DNA from: Candidatus Dadabacteria bacterium
Lineage (GTDB): Bacteria > Bdellovibrionota_C > UBA2361 > J046
Reading direction: 5' to 3'
Assembly: GCA_003696425.1 (NCBI GenBank)
Contig: RFHI01000096.1
Location: 1 to 32,947 of the forward strand
DNA: 32,947 nucleotides
Part shown: piece by piece, positions 24,219 through 32,573 of the stretch
Layout of the letters: every line of letters starts with the position of its first letter
Numbering within the stretch: position 1 is the stretch's first letter
Notes under the pieces: model-generated
What the model was told of the DNA's origin: nothing
Database searches by the model: none
What the model saw: only the letters and a program-made list of their open reading frames with translations
Program-made: the position numbers and the translations under genes

Positions 24219-25137
24219 TTACCTTCCTGAGATAATTAAGATATTCAGAACCGGACAGCCTCTTTCCATCAGGTAATGTACGCCAGCGTTTATGAAACCA
24301 GACCCATTGCTGCGGGTATCTGAGAATCAACTGGCCCAAAAAATCGCTGTAACACTCAAGCACAGCTTTAACTGATGAGAGCTCTTCTATACCATGTAAA
24401 AATATTCTAAAATTGTTTGGCGCGCTTTCCACAATAAAAGCTGCTACGATATGTGCGTTATATTTAAGGCCTACTTCAACAAGCCTGGCCGGAGTTCTGG
24501 CCGGAACACCAATAAAGTTAACAAGTTCGCTGTGCACACGGGTATCCTGATCAATTAATGCGGCTATAATATCCCCACCTTTTAAGCACTGAATAATCTG
24601 TTTCAACCCTTTTTTGTCCGAACGCCAGATTGATTTAAGCCCGTAGCTCTCTCTCAAATAAGCCAGCGCTTCCTGAAGTGGTCGGTAGTTGGCTTCACGT
24701 CCGACTGCATAAACTCGCGCCCCCTGCCTGATGACATAAGCTGCCAATAGCTCCCAATTCCCGAGATGGGCTGTGAGGGCAACGACACCCCGCCTGCCGC
24801 TAAGAGCATCCTTTAGAACCTGTTCTCCTTCAACTGTAAATTTTACCTGGGGGTTTTCGAAGATTTTATTAATGTTAAAGCTTTGCATGGCTAGACGGCC
24901 AAAATGCCTGTAAATCTCAGGTACAAGCAAATCGGGTTCGCCCTTAAGAACCATTCTTAACTGTTGCCTGGCGATTTCTCTGTCTCTGGTCGGAATATAC
25001 GACATAAGCTGGCCAAGCACCTCTCCAATCTTTATTCGGGCTGCATACGGAATAGCTGCTATTACTTTAATAAGAGCAATAAGCAGCCGGCCGGATAATG
25101 AGGTGTTACTGGCCGAGTTAGGCTCTATACTATCCAT
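24202..25137 (-). CDS. LpxL/HtrB-family lipid A late acyltransferase
   Basis: A 311-residue enzyme of the lysophospholipid acyltransferase superfamily, which adds secondary acyl chains to lipid A at the inner membrane. The HX4E catalytic motif HLGNWE (His at about 124) is intact, followed by LIDQDTRVHSELVNFIGVPA and the C-terminal QWVWFHKRWR, all typical of LpxL/LpxM/LpxP. An N-terminal hydrophobic helix (LLIALIKVIAAIPYAARI) anchors it. Acyl-chain and position specificity cannot be read. It heads a two-gene unit with the TPR lipoprotein. It implies that the organism makes LPS. Confidence 0.9.
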   Translation of the reverse strand: MDSIEPNSASNTSLSGRLLIALIKVIAAIPYAARIKIGEVLGQLMSYIPTRDREIARQQLRMVLKGEPDLLVPEIYRHFGRLAMQSFNINKIFENPQVKFTVEGEQVLKDALSGRRGVVALTAHLGNWELLAAYVIRQGARVYAVGREANYRPLQEALAYLRESYGLKSIWRSDKKGLKQIIQCLKGGDIIAALIDQDTRVHSELVNFIGVPARTPARLVEVGLKYNAHIVAAFIVESAPNNFRIFLHGIEELSSVKAVLECYSDFLGQLILRYPQQWVWFHKRWRTLPDGKRLSGSEYLNYLRKVNAKGY

Positions 25138-25367
25138 CCCGACAAAACCATAAACAAAATTTCCAAGCTCTCAATTCAGAAGGCAGAGTAATGTTTAACC
25201 ACAGCATACGGCAAGCAATCCAGAGCTTCAACTAAGTATCTGGTATTACGTATATTTTAAAGCTTTTGTTAAACTTAGCTGTTACTGACATTTTTTAAGC
25301 CCCTGTGTAAAGCGCGGATTTAAATGCTATAAGGGTGCTATAGCCAAACTCACTCTGTGACGCGTTA

Positions 25368-26423
25368 ATGATTTACATACTTATTATTTCTGTTGCTATC
25401 TCTGTTATAGTTTCAGCGTCATGCTCTCTTATGGAGGCGTCGCTTTATGCTGTCCCCGTAGCGCATGTGCGTCATCTGGCCAAGTCTGAAAGTCTGGTAG
25501 GAAAGTTACTGCTTCAATTAAAGGAAGAAGTTTCACGGCCAATAGCCGCCATACTTATTTTAAATACAATTGCAAATACAGCCGGTGCATCAGTAGCTGG
25601 CTGGGCAGTGGGGGAGTTGTACGGCCAGCATGTACTGGCTGTATTTTCAGTGCTGTTTATTTTAACGATTCTGTTTTTTTCCGAGATAATTCCAAAGACT
25701 GTTGGGGTGGTATATTGCCGTGAAGTTGCTAAAGCTACGGCTGTGCCGCTCTATTTGCTGGTACGCATATTAACGCCCCTGATTGTTGTATCAGAGGGTA
25801 TTTCAAAGGCCATCAACCGAAGCGGCGATGCGCGCCCGATAGTTTCCCACCATGAAGTGCTTACTATGGCAGAGATCGGAACTGAAGAGGGTGCACTTGA
25901 CCGTCTTGAAGGCTCGGTCATAAAAAACGTTATTGGCCTGGACCAACTGCTGGTTCGTGATGTGCTTACTCCGAGAGTAGTTGTTTTTCGGCTGGAAGAA
26001 AACACAAAGCTTGAAGATATTGAAGAAGACATATTGAACTGGACATTTTCTAGGGTGCCGCTTTATTCAGAATCTGATCCGGATCATCTTAACCGCTACG
26101 TTACTCAGCGTGATGTATACCGCGAGCTGCTTAAAGGCAATAAATCAGTGAGGCTTAAAGATATTTCACGTAAGTTGCCGAGTATTCCGGAACTCATGCG
26201 GGTTGACCAGCTTTTACTTCAGATGTTCGAGCAGCGCGAGCATATCTGTGCAGTAGTAGATGAACACGGCGGGCTGGCTGGAATAATAACCTTAGAAGAT
26301 ATTATTGAAGAAATTGTTGGGCGTGAAATTGTAGATGAATACGATACCGTAAGCGACCTGCGCACCTTTGCAAAAATTCTAAAGGTGGCCAGAACCCGAA
26401 AGAAGAAGAGAAAACAGAACTAA
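25368..26423 (+). CDS. CNNM/DUF21 transporter-like protein with CBS pair
   Basis: A 351-residue member of the CNNM/CorC family (magnesium or cobalt efflux is the proposed role). The N-terminal DUF21 domain has about four hydrophobic segments, including LILNTIANTAGASVAGW and VLFILTILFFSEIIPKTVGVVY with the conserved 'N...aN' and 'E.iPK' features. A CBS pair follows (about 190-310; VRDVLTPR, and VVDEHGGLAGIITLEDIIEEIVG). It ends soon after in a basic tail, KVARTRKKKRKQN, so the C-terminal CorC_HlyC domain of longer members is absent. No clear ribosome site precedes the ATG. Confidence 0.88.
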   Translation: MIYILIISVAISVIVSASCSLMEASLYAVPVAHVRHLAKSESLVGKLLLQLKEEVSRPIAAILILNTIANTAGASVAGWAVGELYGQHVLAVFSVLFILTILFFSEIIPKTVGVVYCREVAKATAVPLYLLVRILTPLIVVSEGISKAINRSGDARPIVSHHEVLTMAEIGTEEGALDRLEGSVIKNVIGLDQLLVRDVLTPRVVVFRLEENTKLEDIEEDILNWTFSRVPLYSESDPDHLNRYVTQRDVYRELLKGNKSVRLKDISRKLPSIPELMRVDQLLLQMFEQREHICAVVDEHGGLAGIITLEDIIEEIVGREIVDEYDTVSDLRTFAKILKVARTRKKKRKQN

Positions 26424-26490
26424 TAGTAGCTTTAGTTTCACCCATAATTATCTCAAATTAAAATCATTTAATAGTTTATAATAGGCAATA

Positions 26491-26520
26491 TTGTTGAGTA
26501 AGATATTAATTATTGATAAC
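26491..26520 (+). promoter_or_regulatory. shared upstream element, collagen-like gene 1
   Basis: TTGTTGAGTAAGA...ATTGATA closely matches the element before the second collagen-like gene (27315-27344). Read as a promoter it gives TTGTTG and TGATAA with a 17-base spacer. Conservation between paralogues while nearby bases diverge suggests function. Confidence 0.45.
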
Positions 26521-26563
26521 ATCACCCGTACTTAAATCAAACCTACTTTCGCCGGGAGCTATT

Positions 26564-27109
26564 ATGAGTCGCACACTATTACTTATCCTTGTAACCACAG
26601 TACTTACGCTAACGTGTCTTCCTGAGTCTGCCTATGCCGGGAGGAAAAACAGACTCTGTGAAAAAGATGGAACATTGATCATTAAAAGGCGCTGTAAAGC
26701 CTCACGTGGTGAAACCGAGCTGGATGTTCCTACTTTTTCTGGTTTAGTTGCCTCTACCGTTGGTTCAATTGGCCCACAGGGGCCTAAGGGCGATCCTGGT
26801 CCACAGGGGCCGCAAGGCCCAGCCGGAATGCCCGGTCTTGAGGTGAAAGGAACTAGTACCAGCGCTCCTTTAACTGTGGCCGCTGGTACTACGATTACAG
26901 TTACTCCCCCTGCCTGCTCACCTGGCAAGGTGGCAATTGGTGGCGAATGTTATGCCGGAGGCTCCAGTTTGACACTGACGACATCATACAGCGGCACGCG
27001 TGACAAAACCCGGTTTGGCAATACTTGGTTGTGTACATGGAAGAATAACTCCGGAGGAGAAGTAACCGTTGACTTTACAGCCAAGGTATTTTGTGTAGAT
27101 CAAAATTAG
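26564..27109 (+). CDS. secreted collagen-like repeat protein 1
   Basis: The ATG at 26564, preceded by GGGAGC, opens a good Sec signal peptide (MSRTLLLILVTTVLTLTCLPESAYA|G); the track start at 26513 falls inside the upstream element and is rejected. The 181-residue product has a small Cys-bearing module (LCEKDGTLIIKRRCKASRGETEL), then eight collagen Gly-X-Y triplets (GPQGPKGDPGPQGPQGPAG...) and a C-terminal globular domain of about 90 residues with four Cys. The Cys module before Gly-Pro repeats is a known arrangement in bacterial collagen-like surface proteins. It probably forms trimers outside the cytoplasm; the function of the head domain is unknown. A paralogue follows. Confidence 0.85.
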   Translation: MSRTLLLILVTTVLTLTCLPESAYAGRKNRLCEKDGTLIIKRRCKASRGETELDVPTFSGLVASTVGSIGPQGPKGDPGPQGPQGPAGMPGLEVKGTSTSAPLTVAAGTTITVTPPACSPGKVAIGGECYAGGSSLTLTTSYSGTRDKTRFGNTWLCTWKNNSGGEVTVDFTAKVFCVDQN

Positions 27110-27314
27110 CAGGCCCGAATTTATTGGGCGGGTAAACCAGCTGTACTCCTACGGCACAATTGGCGCTATAACTTACAACAATACTGGTTTACATCCGGAA
27201 GGAACCGGCTTGTAATACATTCCACTTCAACTAGCACAGAAATTCAGCGTGATATATCCAGCAAGTGAATCAGTTATCATATTGTAATGTCAACGGAATT
27301 TGGGTTACATATAG

Positions 27315-27344
27315 TTGTTGAATAAGAAATTATAGATTGATATA
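27315..27344 (+). promoter_or_regulatory. shared upstream element, collagen-like gene 2
   Basis: TTGTTGAATAAGA...ATTGATA, aligned without gaps to the element at 26491-26520. It ends 45 bases before the second collagen-like gene's ATG; the first element ends 43 bases before its ATG. Confidence 0.45.
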
Positions 27345-27389
27345 TTAATGACTCAACCAGCATGAACAGTTCTTGTTTGTGGAGGAAGT

Positions 27390-27926
27390 ATGAAACGCAC
27401 GTTGTTGAAAGTCTTAGTAATTAGCCTTTCAGTTATTGTCTGTGCAGCAGAGCCTGCATTTGCTGCACGTAAAGGCAAAATATGTGAAAAAAACGGTGCT
27501 CTTATAGTTAAGAAGCGCTGTAAAGCTTCACGGGGTGAAACTGAATTGAATGTGGCTACTTTTTCGGGGTTAGTGGCCTCTACTGTCGGTTCAATTGGCC
27601 CACAGGGGCCCAAAGGCGATCCAGGGCCTCCTGGACCGCCAGGAATGCCCGGACTGGAGTTGCAGGGAACAGCCACAAAAAACCCTTTTAAGATAAAGAG
27701 TGGGCAAACTATGGTAATTTCTGCTCCAAGTTGTACACAAGGTAAGGTGGCGATTGGAGGCGAGTGCTTCTCGTCAAAGTCAGGGTTAACGCTTGTCAAT
27801 TCTTACAGTGGTAATAGTGACAAAACTCAGTTCGGTGCCGCATGGACCTGCCAGTGGATGAATAATTCCGCGGCAGATATAGAAGCAACATTTACTGCCA
27901 AGGCCTTTTGTGTAAACAAAAACTAA
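27390..27926 (+). CDS. secreted collagen-like repeat protein 2
   Basis: A paralogue of the preceding gene with the same order: signal peptide (ending AEPAFA|A), Cys module (ICEKNGALIVKKRCKASRGETEL), the identical block FSGLVASTVGSIGPQGPKGDPG, seven Gly-X-Y triplets (one fewer than paralogue 1) and a four-Cys head (TQGKVAIGGECF, WTCQWMNN, AKAFCVNKN). GGAGGAAGT precedes the ATG. Both genes also share CAGGCCC-AATT just after their stops. A strong terminator follows. The minus-strand ORF across it (27353-27799) is a shadow of the Gly/Pro codons. Confidence 0.86.
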   Translation: MKRTLLKVLVISLSVIVCAAEPAFAARKGKICEKNGALIVKKRCKASRGETELNVATFSGLVASTVGSIGPQGPKGDPGPPGPPGMPGLELQGTATKNPFKIKSGQTMVISAPSCTQGKVAIGGECFSSKSGLTLVNSYSGNSDKTQFGAAWTCQWMNNSAADIEATFTAKAFCVNKN

Positions 27927-27951
27927 ACAGGCCCAAATTCATAGTGCTGCC

Positions 27952-27983
27952 AGTGCTGCCGGCAAGCCGGCAGCACTATTCAT
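27952..27983 (+). terminator. strong terminator after collagen-like gene 2
   Basis: AGTGCTGCCGGC and GCCGGCAGCACT form a perfect 12-base stem with a two-base core, followed by ATTCATTATT. The T-run is interrupted, but the stem is very stable. AGTGCTGCC also occurs once more just upstream (27943-27951) as a partial direct repeat. Confidence 0.6.
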
Positions 27984-27985
27984 TA

Positions 27986-28198
27986 TTACGGTAAAAGTGG
28001 CGCTATAAGTGAATAGCAGTATTCTCCCACATCCAGCAAAAATTTAACTATTGCATACACCAGGTCATCGAGTACCGGGATATAGCGCCTTATATCCAGC
28101 CAGTATATTGTTATTACCCGTATAATAAAGACTACCGTGAAGCCTTTTAAGAAGGTTATAACATTTGAGGTTAAAGTCTCTGTCCAGCTCTCCTGCAT
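27986..28198 (-). CDS. small hydrophobic protein, probably leaderless
   Basis: A 70-residue product with hydrophobic stretches FLKGFTVVFIIRVITIYWL (about 16-34) and LDDLVYAIVKFLLDVGEYCYSLIAPLLP at the C-terminus; probably a small membrane protein. I recognise no family. On the minus strand a near-consensus promoter ends only six bases before the ATG, so transcription should start at or beside the start codon; no ribosome site exists or could fit. That supports a real but unusual gene. It lies between the collagen-like pair and the sugar locus, divergent from the latter. Confidence 0.55.
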   Translation of the reverse strand: MQESWTETLTSNVITFLKGFTVVFIIRVITIYWLDIRRYIPVLDDLVYAIVKFLLDVGEYCYSLIAPLLP

Positions 28199-28204
28199 AG
28201 AGAG

Positions 28205-28233
28205 ATTATAATTTGAGCCTAATGTATTGACAA
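28205..28233 (-). promoter_or_regulatory. near-consensus sigma70 promoter for the small protein
   Basis: On the minus strand TTGTCA (28228-28233) and TATAAT (28205-28210) are exactly 17 bases apart: eleven of twelve consensus bases. The plus strand carries TTGACA overlapping the same -35 (28227-28232), but no good plus-strand -10 was found. Confidence 0.65.
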
Positions 28234-28290
28234 CTCTTGTTTTTTAAAGAAGCTGGCACTTATCTCTAATACGGCTACTATTATGTGCTT

Positions 28291-30252
28291 ATGTGCGGAA
28301 TTGCAGGTTTTATAAATCCTTCACTTTCTCTCGATCAGCGTCAGGCGCTGGCCGTAAAAATGGCGGATGCTATCCGAAGCCGCGGACCTGATGCTGCAGG
28401 AGAATGGCACGAAAGCGAAATTGGATTATCATTTGCCTTTAGAAGGCTTGCCATTATCGATCTAAGCAGCCAGGGCAACCAGCCGATGAGCTCTGAAAGT
28501 GGCCGCTTTACAATCGTCTTTAACGGCGAGGTCTATAATTTTGCATCCCTCAGGGCTAAGCTTGAAAAAACGGGGCACAGGTTCCGAGGCCACAGTGACA
28601 CCGAAGTAATGCTCGCTTCTTTTGAAGAGTGGGGCATAGACAACTCACTTTCTAAATTCAATGGCATGTTTGCCTTTGCCGTATATGATACCACCAACAA
28701 AACCCTTACCCTTGCCCGTGACCGGGTCGGCATAAAACCGCTTTATTACGGCTTTGTCGGTGGTGTATTCGCCTTTGCCTCAGAGCTTAAGGCGCTAAAA
28801 CCGCTCGGTCCTGAGTTCTTTGAGGTCTCAACTGAATCGCTTGCCTACTATCTTCGCTACGGTTATGTGCCGGCTCCCTGGAGCATATTTAAGTCAATAT
28901 ATAAACTGGAAGCTGGAAGTGCTCTTACTATCGACCTTGAAAGGCCTCTTGACAGTGCCAGCAGCTTAAAACCTAAACGCTACTGGTCGCTTCCCGATAA
29001 AGAATCATTAAAGCTCTACGACATACCTGTAAATTTTGATGAACAGGTAACAGTGCTCGATAATCTCTTAAGCGATGCTGTTTCACTTAGAATGGTAGCA
29101 GATGTTCCGCTTGGGGCTTTTCTCTCCGGTGGAATAGATTCCTCCACTGTAGTTGCTTTAATGCAAAAAAACAGTACACGACCGGTTAGGACTTTTTCGA
29201 TCGGGTTTTACGAGGATGAATACAACGAAGCAAAGTATGCTGCTTCAATTGCAAAGCATCTCGGAACAGAACATACCGAACTATATGTTTCAGCTAAAGA
29301 AGCGCTTAGTGTAATCCCGCTTATGCCTTCTGTATACGATGAGCCCTTTGGGGATTCGTCCGAGATCCCGACATATATACTATCGAGATTAACCAGAGAA
29401 CATGTTACAGTTAGCCTCTCCGGCGATGGGGGAGATGAGCTCTTTTGCGGTTATAACCGCTACGTCTGGGCCGACAAAATCTGGCGAATGCTCTCGCCAG
29501 TGCCGGTTATTTTAAGGGGGCCGCTGGGGCAATTGATTCAGGCGATCCCGGTAAAGGGCTGGGATTACTTTTTTAAAATCTTCCGCCCGCTGCTCCCTCA
29601 GACTCTTCGCTTTACTACACCGGGAGATAAAGCACATAAGCTTGGACGACTGCTTACCTTAAAAACAAAATATGAATTATATGAAAGGTTAATCACGCAC
29701 TGGGAAAATCCCAGTCTGGTGGTTACCGGACTTAATACCGCTTTGCCGCATTACGGTGAGCGTTATTCCTTCGATGACAGCATTAGCTATTTGGATTATA
29801 TGACCAGTCTTGATTTTTACACTTATCTGCCGGATGATATTCTGGTTAAGGTTGATAGAGCCAGTATGGCAGTCTCTCTTGAAGCACGTGTGCCGGTTCT
29901 TGATCACCGCGTAGTGGAATTTTCACGCGCACTCCCGCTTGAATCCAAGTATCACGCTGGGCGCACCAAAAGAATTTTAAGGGAAGTTTTGTACCGTTAT
30001 GTGCCCAAACAGATGCTGGAGAGGCCAAAACAGGGATTCGGTATACCGGTGGGCGAATGGTTAAGAGACCCGCTTAAAGATTGGGCTGAAAGTTTGCTTG
30101 ATGAAAGACTGCTTAAAGAGCAGGGCTACTTTATTCCCACCGTGGTTAAGGCCTATTGGAGTGAACATCTCAGCACTAGAAGAAACTGGCAGTATCTGTT
30201 ATGGGATCTATTGATGTTTCAGGCCTGGTTAAATGATTGGAAGGATAATTAG
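28291..30252 (+). CDS. asnB: asparagine synthase-like glutamine amidotransferase
   Basis: A class II glutamine amidotransferase domain is followed by an asparagine synthase (ATP-pyrophosphatase) domain. The catalytic Cys must be residue 2, so the start is the ATG at 28291 (MCGIAGF), not the track's GTG at 28285. RGPDAAGEW, FNGEVYNF and the PP-loop LSGGIDSS (about 279-284) are intact. At 653 residues it fits the AsnB-like group found in polysaccharide clusters, where members such as WbpS amidate uronic acids. Next to a dehydrogenase and epimerase, that role is more likely than free asparagine synthesis. The next gene starts six bases after its stop. Confidence 0.88.
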   Translation: MCGIAGFINPSLSLDQRQALAVKMADAIRSRGPDAAGEWHESEIGLSFAFRRLAIIDLSSQGNQPMSSESGRFTIVFNGEVYNFASLRAKLEKTGHRFRGHSDTEVMLASFEEWGIDNSLSKFNGMFAFAVYDTTNKTLTLARDRVGIKPLYYGFVGGVFAFASELKALKPLGPEFFEVSTESLAYYLRYGYVPAPWSIFKSIYKLEAGSALTIDLERPLDSASSLKPKRYWSLPDKESLKLYDIPVNFDEQVTVLDNLLSDAVSLRMVADVPLGAFLSGGIDSSTVVALMQKNSTRPVRTFSIGFYEDEYNEAKYAASIAKHLGTEHTELYVSAKEALSVIPLMPSVYDEPFGDSSEIPTYILSRLTREHVTVSLSGDGGDELFCGYNRYVWADKIWRMLSPVPVILRGPLGQLIQAIPVKGWDYFFKIFRPLLPQTLRFTTPGDKAHKLGRLLTLKTKYELYERLITHWENPSLVVTGLNTALPHYGERYSFDDSISYLDYMTSLDFYTYLPDDILVKVDRASMAVSLEARVPVLDHRVVEFSRALPLESKYHAGRTKRILREVLYRYVPKQMLERPKQGFGIPVGEWLRDPLKDWAESLLDERLLKEQGYFIPTVVKAYWSEHLSTRRNWQYLLWDLLMFQAWLNDWKDN

Positions 30253-30257
30253 GAAAT

Positions 30258-31538
30258 ATGACTGAAAAAATTGGTGTAATTGGACTAGGATACGTGGGAC
30301 TTCCGCTTGCACTTGGCTTTGCCAGAAAATTTACGGACACTGTTGGATTTGACATAAATGAAGTAAAGGTGGCTCAGCTAAAAGACGGTATTGACGTAAC
30401 TGGTGAGGGGCTTGAGCATGAGATTCGGAAGTCCAGTATTCTTTTTACCTGCAACCCGGACGATTTGAGGGGATGCTCAGTCTTTATAGTAGGAGTACCT
30501 ACACCTGTTGATAGTGATAACCGCCCGGATTTAAGTTATCTGCGCTCTGCCTGCCAGATAGTAGGGCGCGAGCTTACTGAGGGTGGCCTGGTTGTTTTTG
30601 AATCAACTGTTTATCCTGGGGTCACAGAGGATTACTGCGGACCAATTCTTGAGGAGACTTCAGGTCTAAAATGCGGTCAGCAGTTTAAACTGGGCTACTC
30701 GCCGGAGCGAATAAACCCCGGGGATCATGAGCATACACTCGAAAAGGTCACCAAAGTTATTGCCGGACAGGATCAGGAAACAACAGAGCGGATGGCCAGA
30801 CTGTACGGAGCAGTCGTTGAAGCTGGTGTATTTAAAGCCAGGTCTATAAAGGTAGCAGAAGCTGCAAAGGTTATTGAGAACACACAGCGCGATTTGAATA
30901 TAGCCCTTATGAATGAACTGGCGATTATTTTTGATCGCCTTGGAATTTCGACCCATGATGTCCTGGATGCAGCCGCAACTAAATGGAATTTTCTACGTTT
31001 TCTGCCGGGGCTTGTGGGTGGGCACTGTATAGGCGTTGATCCTTACTATCTTACTACCAAGGCACAACAGATTGGATATCATCCTGAAGTTATTCTGGCT
31101 GGCAGAAAAATTAACGACAGCATGGGGGTATATGTAGCCGAACGGGCAGTTAAATTGATGATTAAAGAACATCTGACGGTGTCTGATGCGCGTGTTGGAA
31201 TTTTAGGGCTTACATTTAAGGAAAATGTGGCTGATACAAGAAACAGCAGAGTTCCCGACATCTACCGCGAGCTTAAGGAGTTTGGCCTCTCCCCGCTGGT
31301 TCATGACCCTCTGGCAGATCCTGAGGCCGCTTTAGAGGAATACGGAATAACACTCAGCGGACTTGATAAATTTCAAAATCTTGACTGCCTGATAGTCGCG
31401 GTAGCACATGATTATTACTTAAAAAACGATGGTGAGTTAATACAATCAATGCTTTCGAAAGGGGCTGTACTTGTTGATGTTAAAGGAATCTTTAGAGAGA
31501 ATAAGTTAAGAGAAGAATACCGCTACTGGAGTTTATAA
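30258..31538 (+). CDS. UDP-N-acetylhexosamine 6-dehydrogenase (WbpO/TviB type)
   Basis: A UDP-sugar dehydrogenase oxidising C6 of the sugar to a uronic acid in two NAD-dependent steps. GVIGLGYVGLPLA is the Rossmann motif. The helix AEAAKVIENTQRDLNIALMNELA and the catalytic Cys (about residue 257) in GGHCIGVDPYYLT are the signatures of the TviB/WbpO/WbpA branch, acting on N-acetylated sugars rather than UDP-glucose. 426 residues is normal. An AGGAAAT ribosome site precedes the ATG. It follows asnB closely and precedes the epimerase by three bases; the substrate is inferred from this context. Confidence 0.9.
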   Translation: MTEKIGVIGLGYVGLPLALGFARKFTDTVGFDINEVKVAQLKDGIDVTGEGLEHEIRKSSILFTCNPDDLRGCSVFIVGVPTPVDSDNRPDLSYLRSACQIVGRELTEGGLVVFESTVYPGVTEDYCGPILEETSGLKCGQQFKLGYSPERINPGDHEHTLEKVTKVIAGQDQETTERMARLYGAVVEAGVFKARSIKVAEAAKVIENTQRDLNIALMNELAIIFDRLGISTHDVLDAAATKWNFLRFLPGLVGGHCIGVDPYYLTTKAQQIGYHPEVILAGRKINDSMGVYVAERAVKLMIKEHLTVSDARVGILGLTFKENVADTRNSRVPDIYRELKEFGLSPLVHDPLADPEAALEEYGITLSGLDKFQNLDCLIVAVAHDYYLKNDGELIQSMLSKGAVLVDVKGIFRENKLREEYRYWSL

Positions 31539-31541
31539 AAA

Positions 31542-32573
31542 GTGCCTTCCCCGCTGGTAAGAATATTTAAATCAGTTAAGAATGCTCCCGAACGCTGGCT
31601 TGTAAGCGGGGTGGCGGGTTTCATCGGCTCAAATATTCTCGAAGCCCTGCTTGAGAACAAGCAGAAAGTAATCGGTATCGATAACTTTGCCACAGGCCAC
31701 CGCTCCAATCTTGAAGATGTTAAAAATAAAGTAGGTGATAAAGCCTGGGCGAATTTTGACTTTATTGAGGGTGATATATGCAACCAGGAGATCTGCCTTG
31801 AAGCCTCAAAAGATGTTGATGTTATTCTCCACCAGGCAGCCCTCGGCTCAGTCCCTCGTTCAATTGAAGATCCGCTGGCAAGTAATAAAGCTAATGTGGA
31901 AGGTACGCTGAATATCTTTTTTGCTGCCCGTCAAAATAAGGTTTCGCGGGTTGTGTACGCCTCCTCAAGCTCGGTTTATGGAGATAGTGAGGTTTTGCCG
32001 AAGGTTGAAAATCAGACCGGTTTACCACTCTCTCCTTATGCAGTTACCAAAGCAGCCAATGAGCTGTATGGCAGGGTTTTTGCCGATCTTTACGGCATGA
32101 CTCTGATTGGCCTCAGATACTTTAATGTTTTTGGGCCGCGTCAGGATCCCGAAGGCCCATACGCAGCCGTTATTCCACGCTGGATAAATTTACTTTTATC
32201 TGGAAAAGAATGTGAAATTTATGGCGATGGCAAAACCAGCCGCGATTTTTGCTTTGTCGAAAATGCTGTGCAGGCAAACGTGTTGGCGGCGTTAAAAAAT
32301 GATCTAAATCAAGGTCACTATGTTTTTAATGTTGCATGCTCAAAACAAACTACTCTGCTGGAACTGTATGCCATAATCAGGGAGGCTGTCAGCAGATACA
32401 GGACTGATATCAAGGGGGCTGAGCCGCTTTTCTGTGATTTTAGAAGGGGGGATATCAGGCATTCTCTGGCCAGTATTGATCTTATAAGTCAAATTCTCTC
32501 CTACCAGCCTCTTAGTGATCTTAACAGCGCAATTCAGAAAACTGTTGACTGGTTTGCAGCAAAACACCAGTAA
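31542..32573 (+). CDS. UDP-N-acetylglucosamine 4-epimerase (WbpP/TviC type)
   Basis: An extended SDR epimerase. The NAD-binding motif GVAGFIGSNILEALL, the YxxxK pair in SPYAVTK, and RYFNVFGPRQDPEGPYAAVIPRW are intact. The N-terminal FKSVKNAPERWLVSGVAGFIGSN is especially like WbpP/TviC, which interconvert UDP-GlcNAc and UDP-GalNAc or their acids. It starts with GTG at 31542, three bases after the dehydrogenase stop; no in-frame ATG lies before the Rossmann motif. 343 residues is full length. It is the last gene of this unit, cut off downstream by repeat copy C. Confidence 0.9.
   Translation: MPSPLVRIFKSVKNAPERWLVSGVAGFIGSNILEALLENKQKVIGIDNFATGHRSNLEDVKNKVGDKAWANFDFIEGDICNQEICLEASKDVDVILHQAALGSVPRSIEDPLASNKANVEGTLNIFFAARQNKVSRVVYASSSSVYGDSEVLPKVENQTGLPLSPYAVTKAANELYGRVFADLYGMTLIGLRYFNVFGPRQDPEGPYAAVIPRWINLLLSGKECEIYGDGKTSRDFCFVENAVQANVLAALKNDLNQGHYVFNVACSKQTTLLELYAIIREAVSRYRTDIKGAEPLFCDFRRGDIRHSLASIDLISQILSYQPLSDLNSAIQKTVDWFAAKHQ

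Noticed and set aside
26513-26563. Track start of collagen-like protein 1 (MITSPVLKSN...)
   Set aside because: It falls within the upstream element shared with the paralogue, lacks a ribosome site, and puts extra residues before a normal signal peptide.
26632-27799. Minus-strand ORFs opposite the collagen-like genes (26632-26928, 27353-27799)
   Set aside because: They contain mirror Gly/Pro repeats (GPCGPCGPG), which arise automatically from the complement of collagen codons; no signal or start support.
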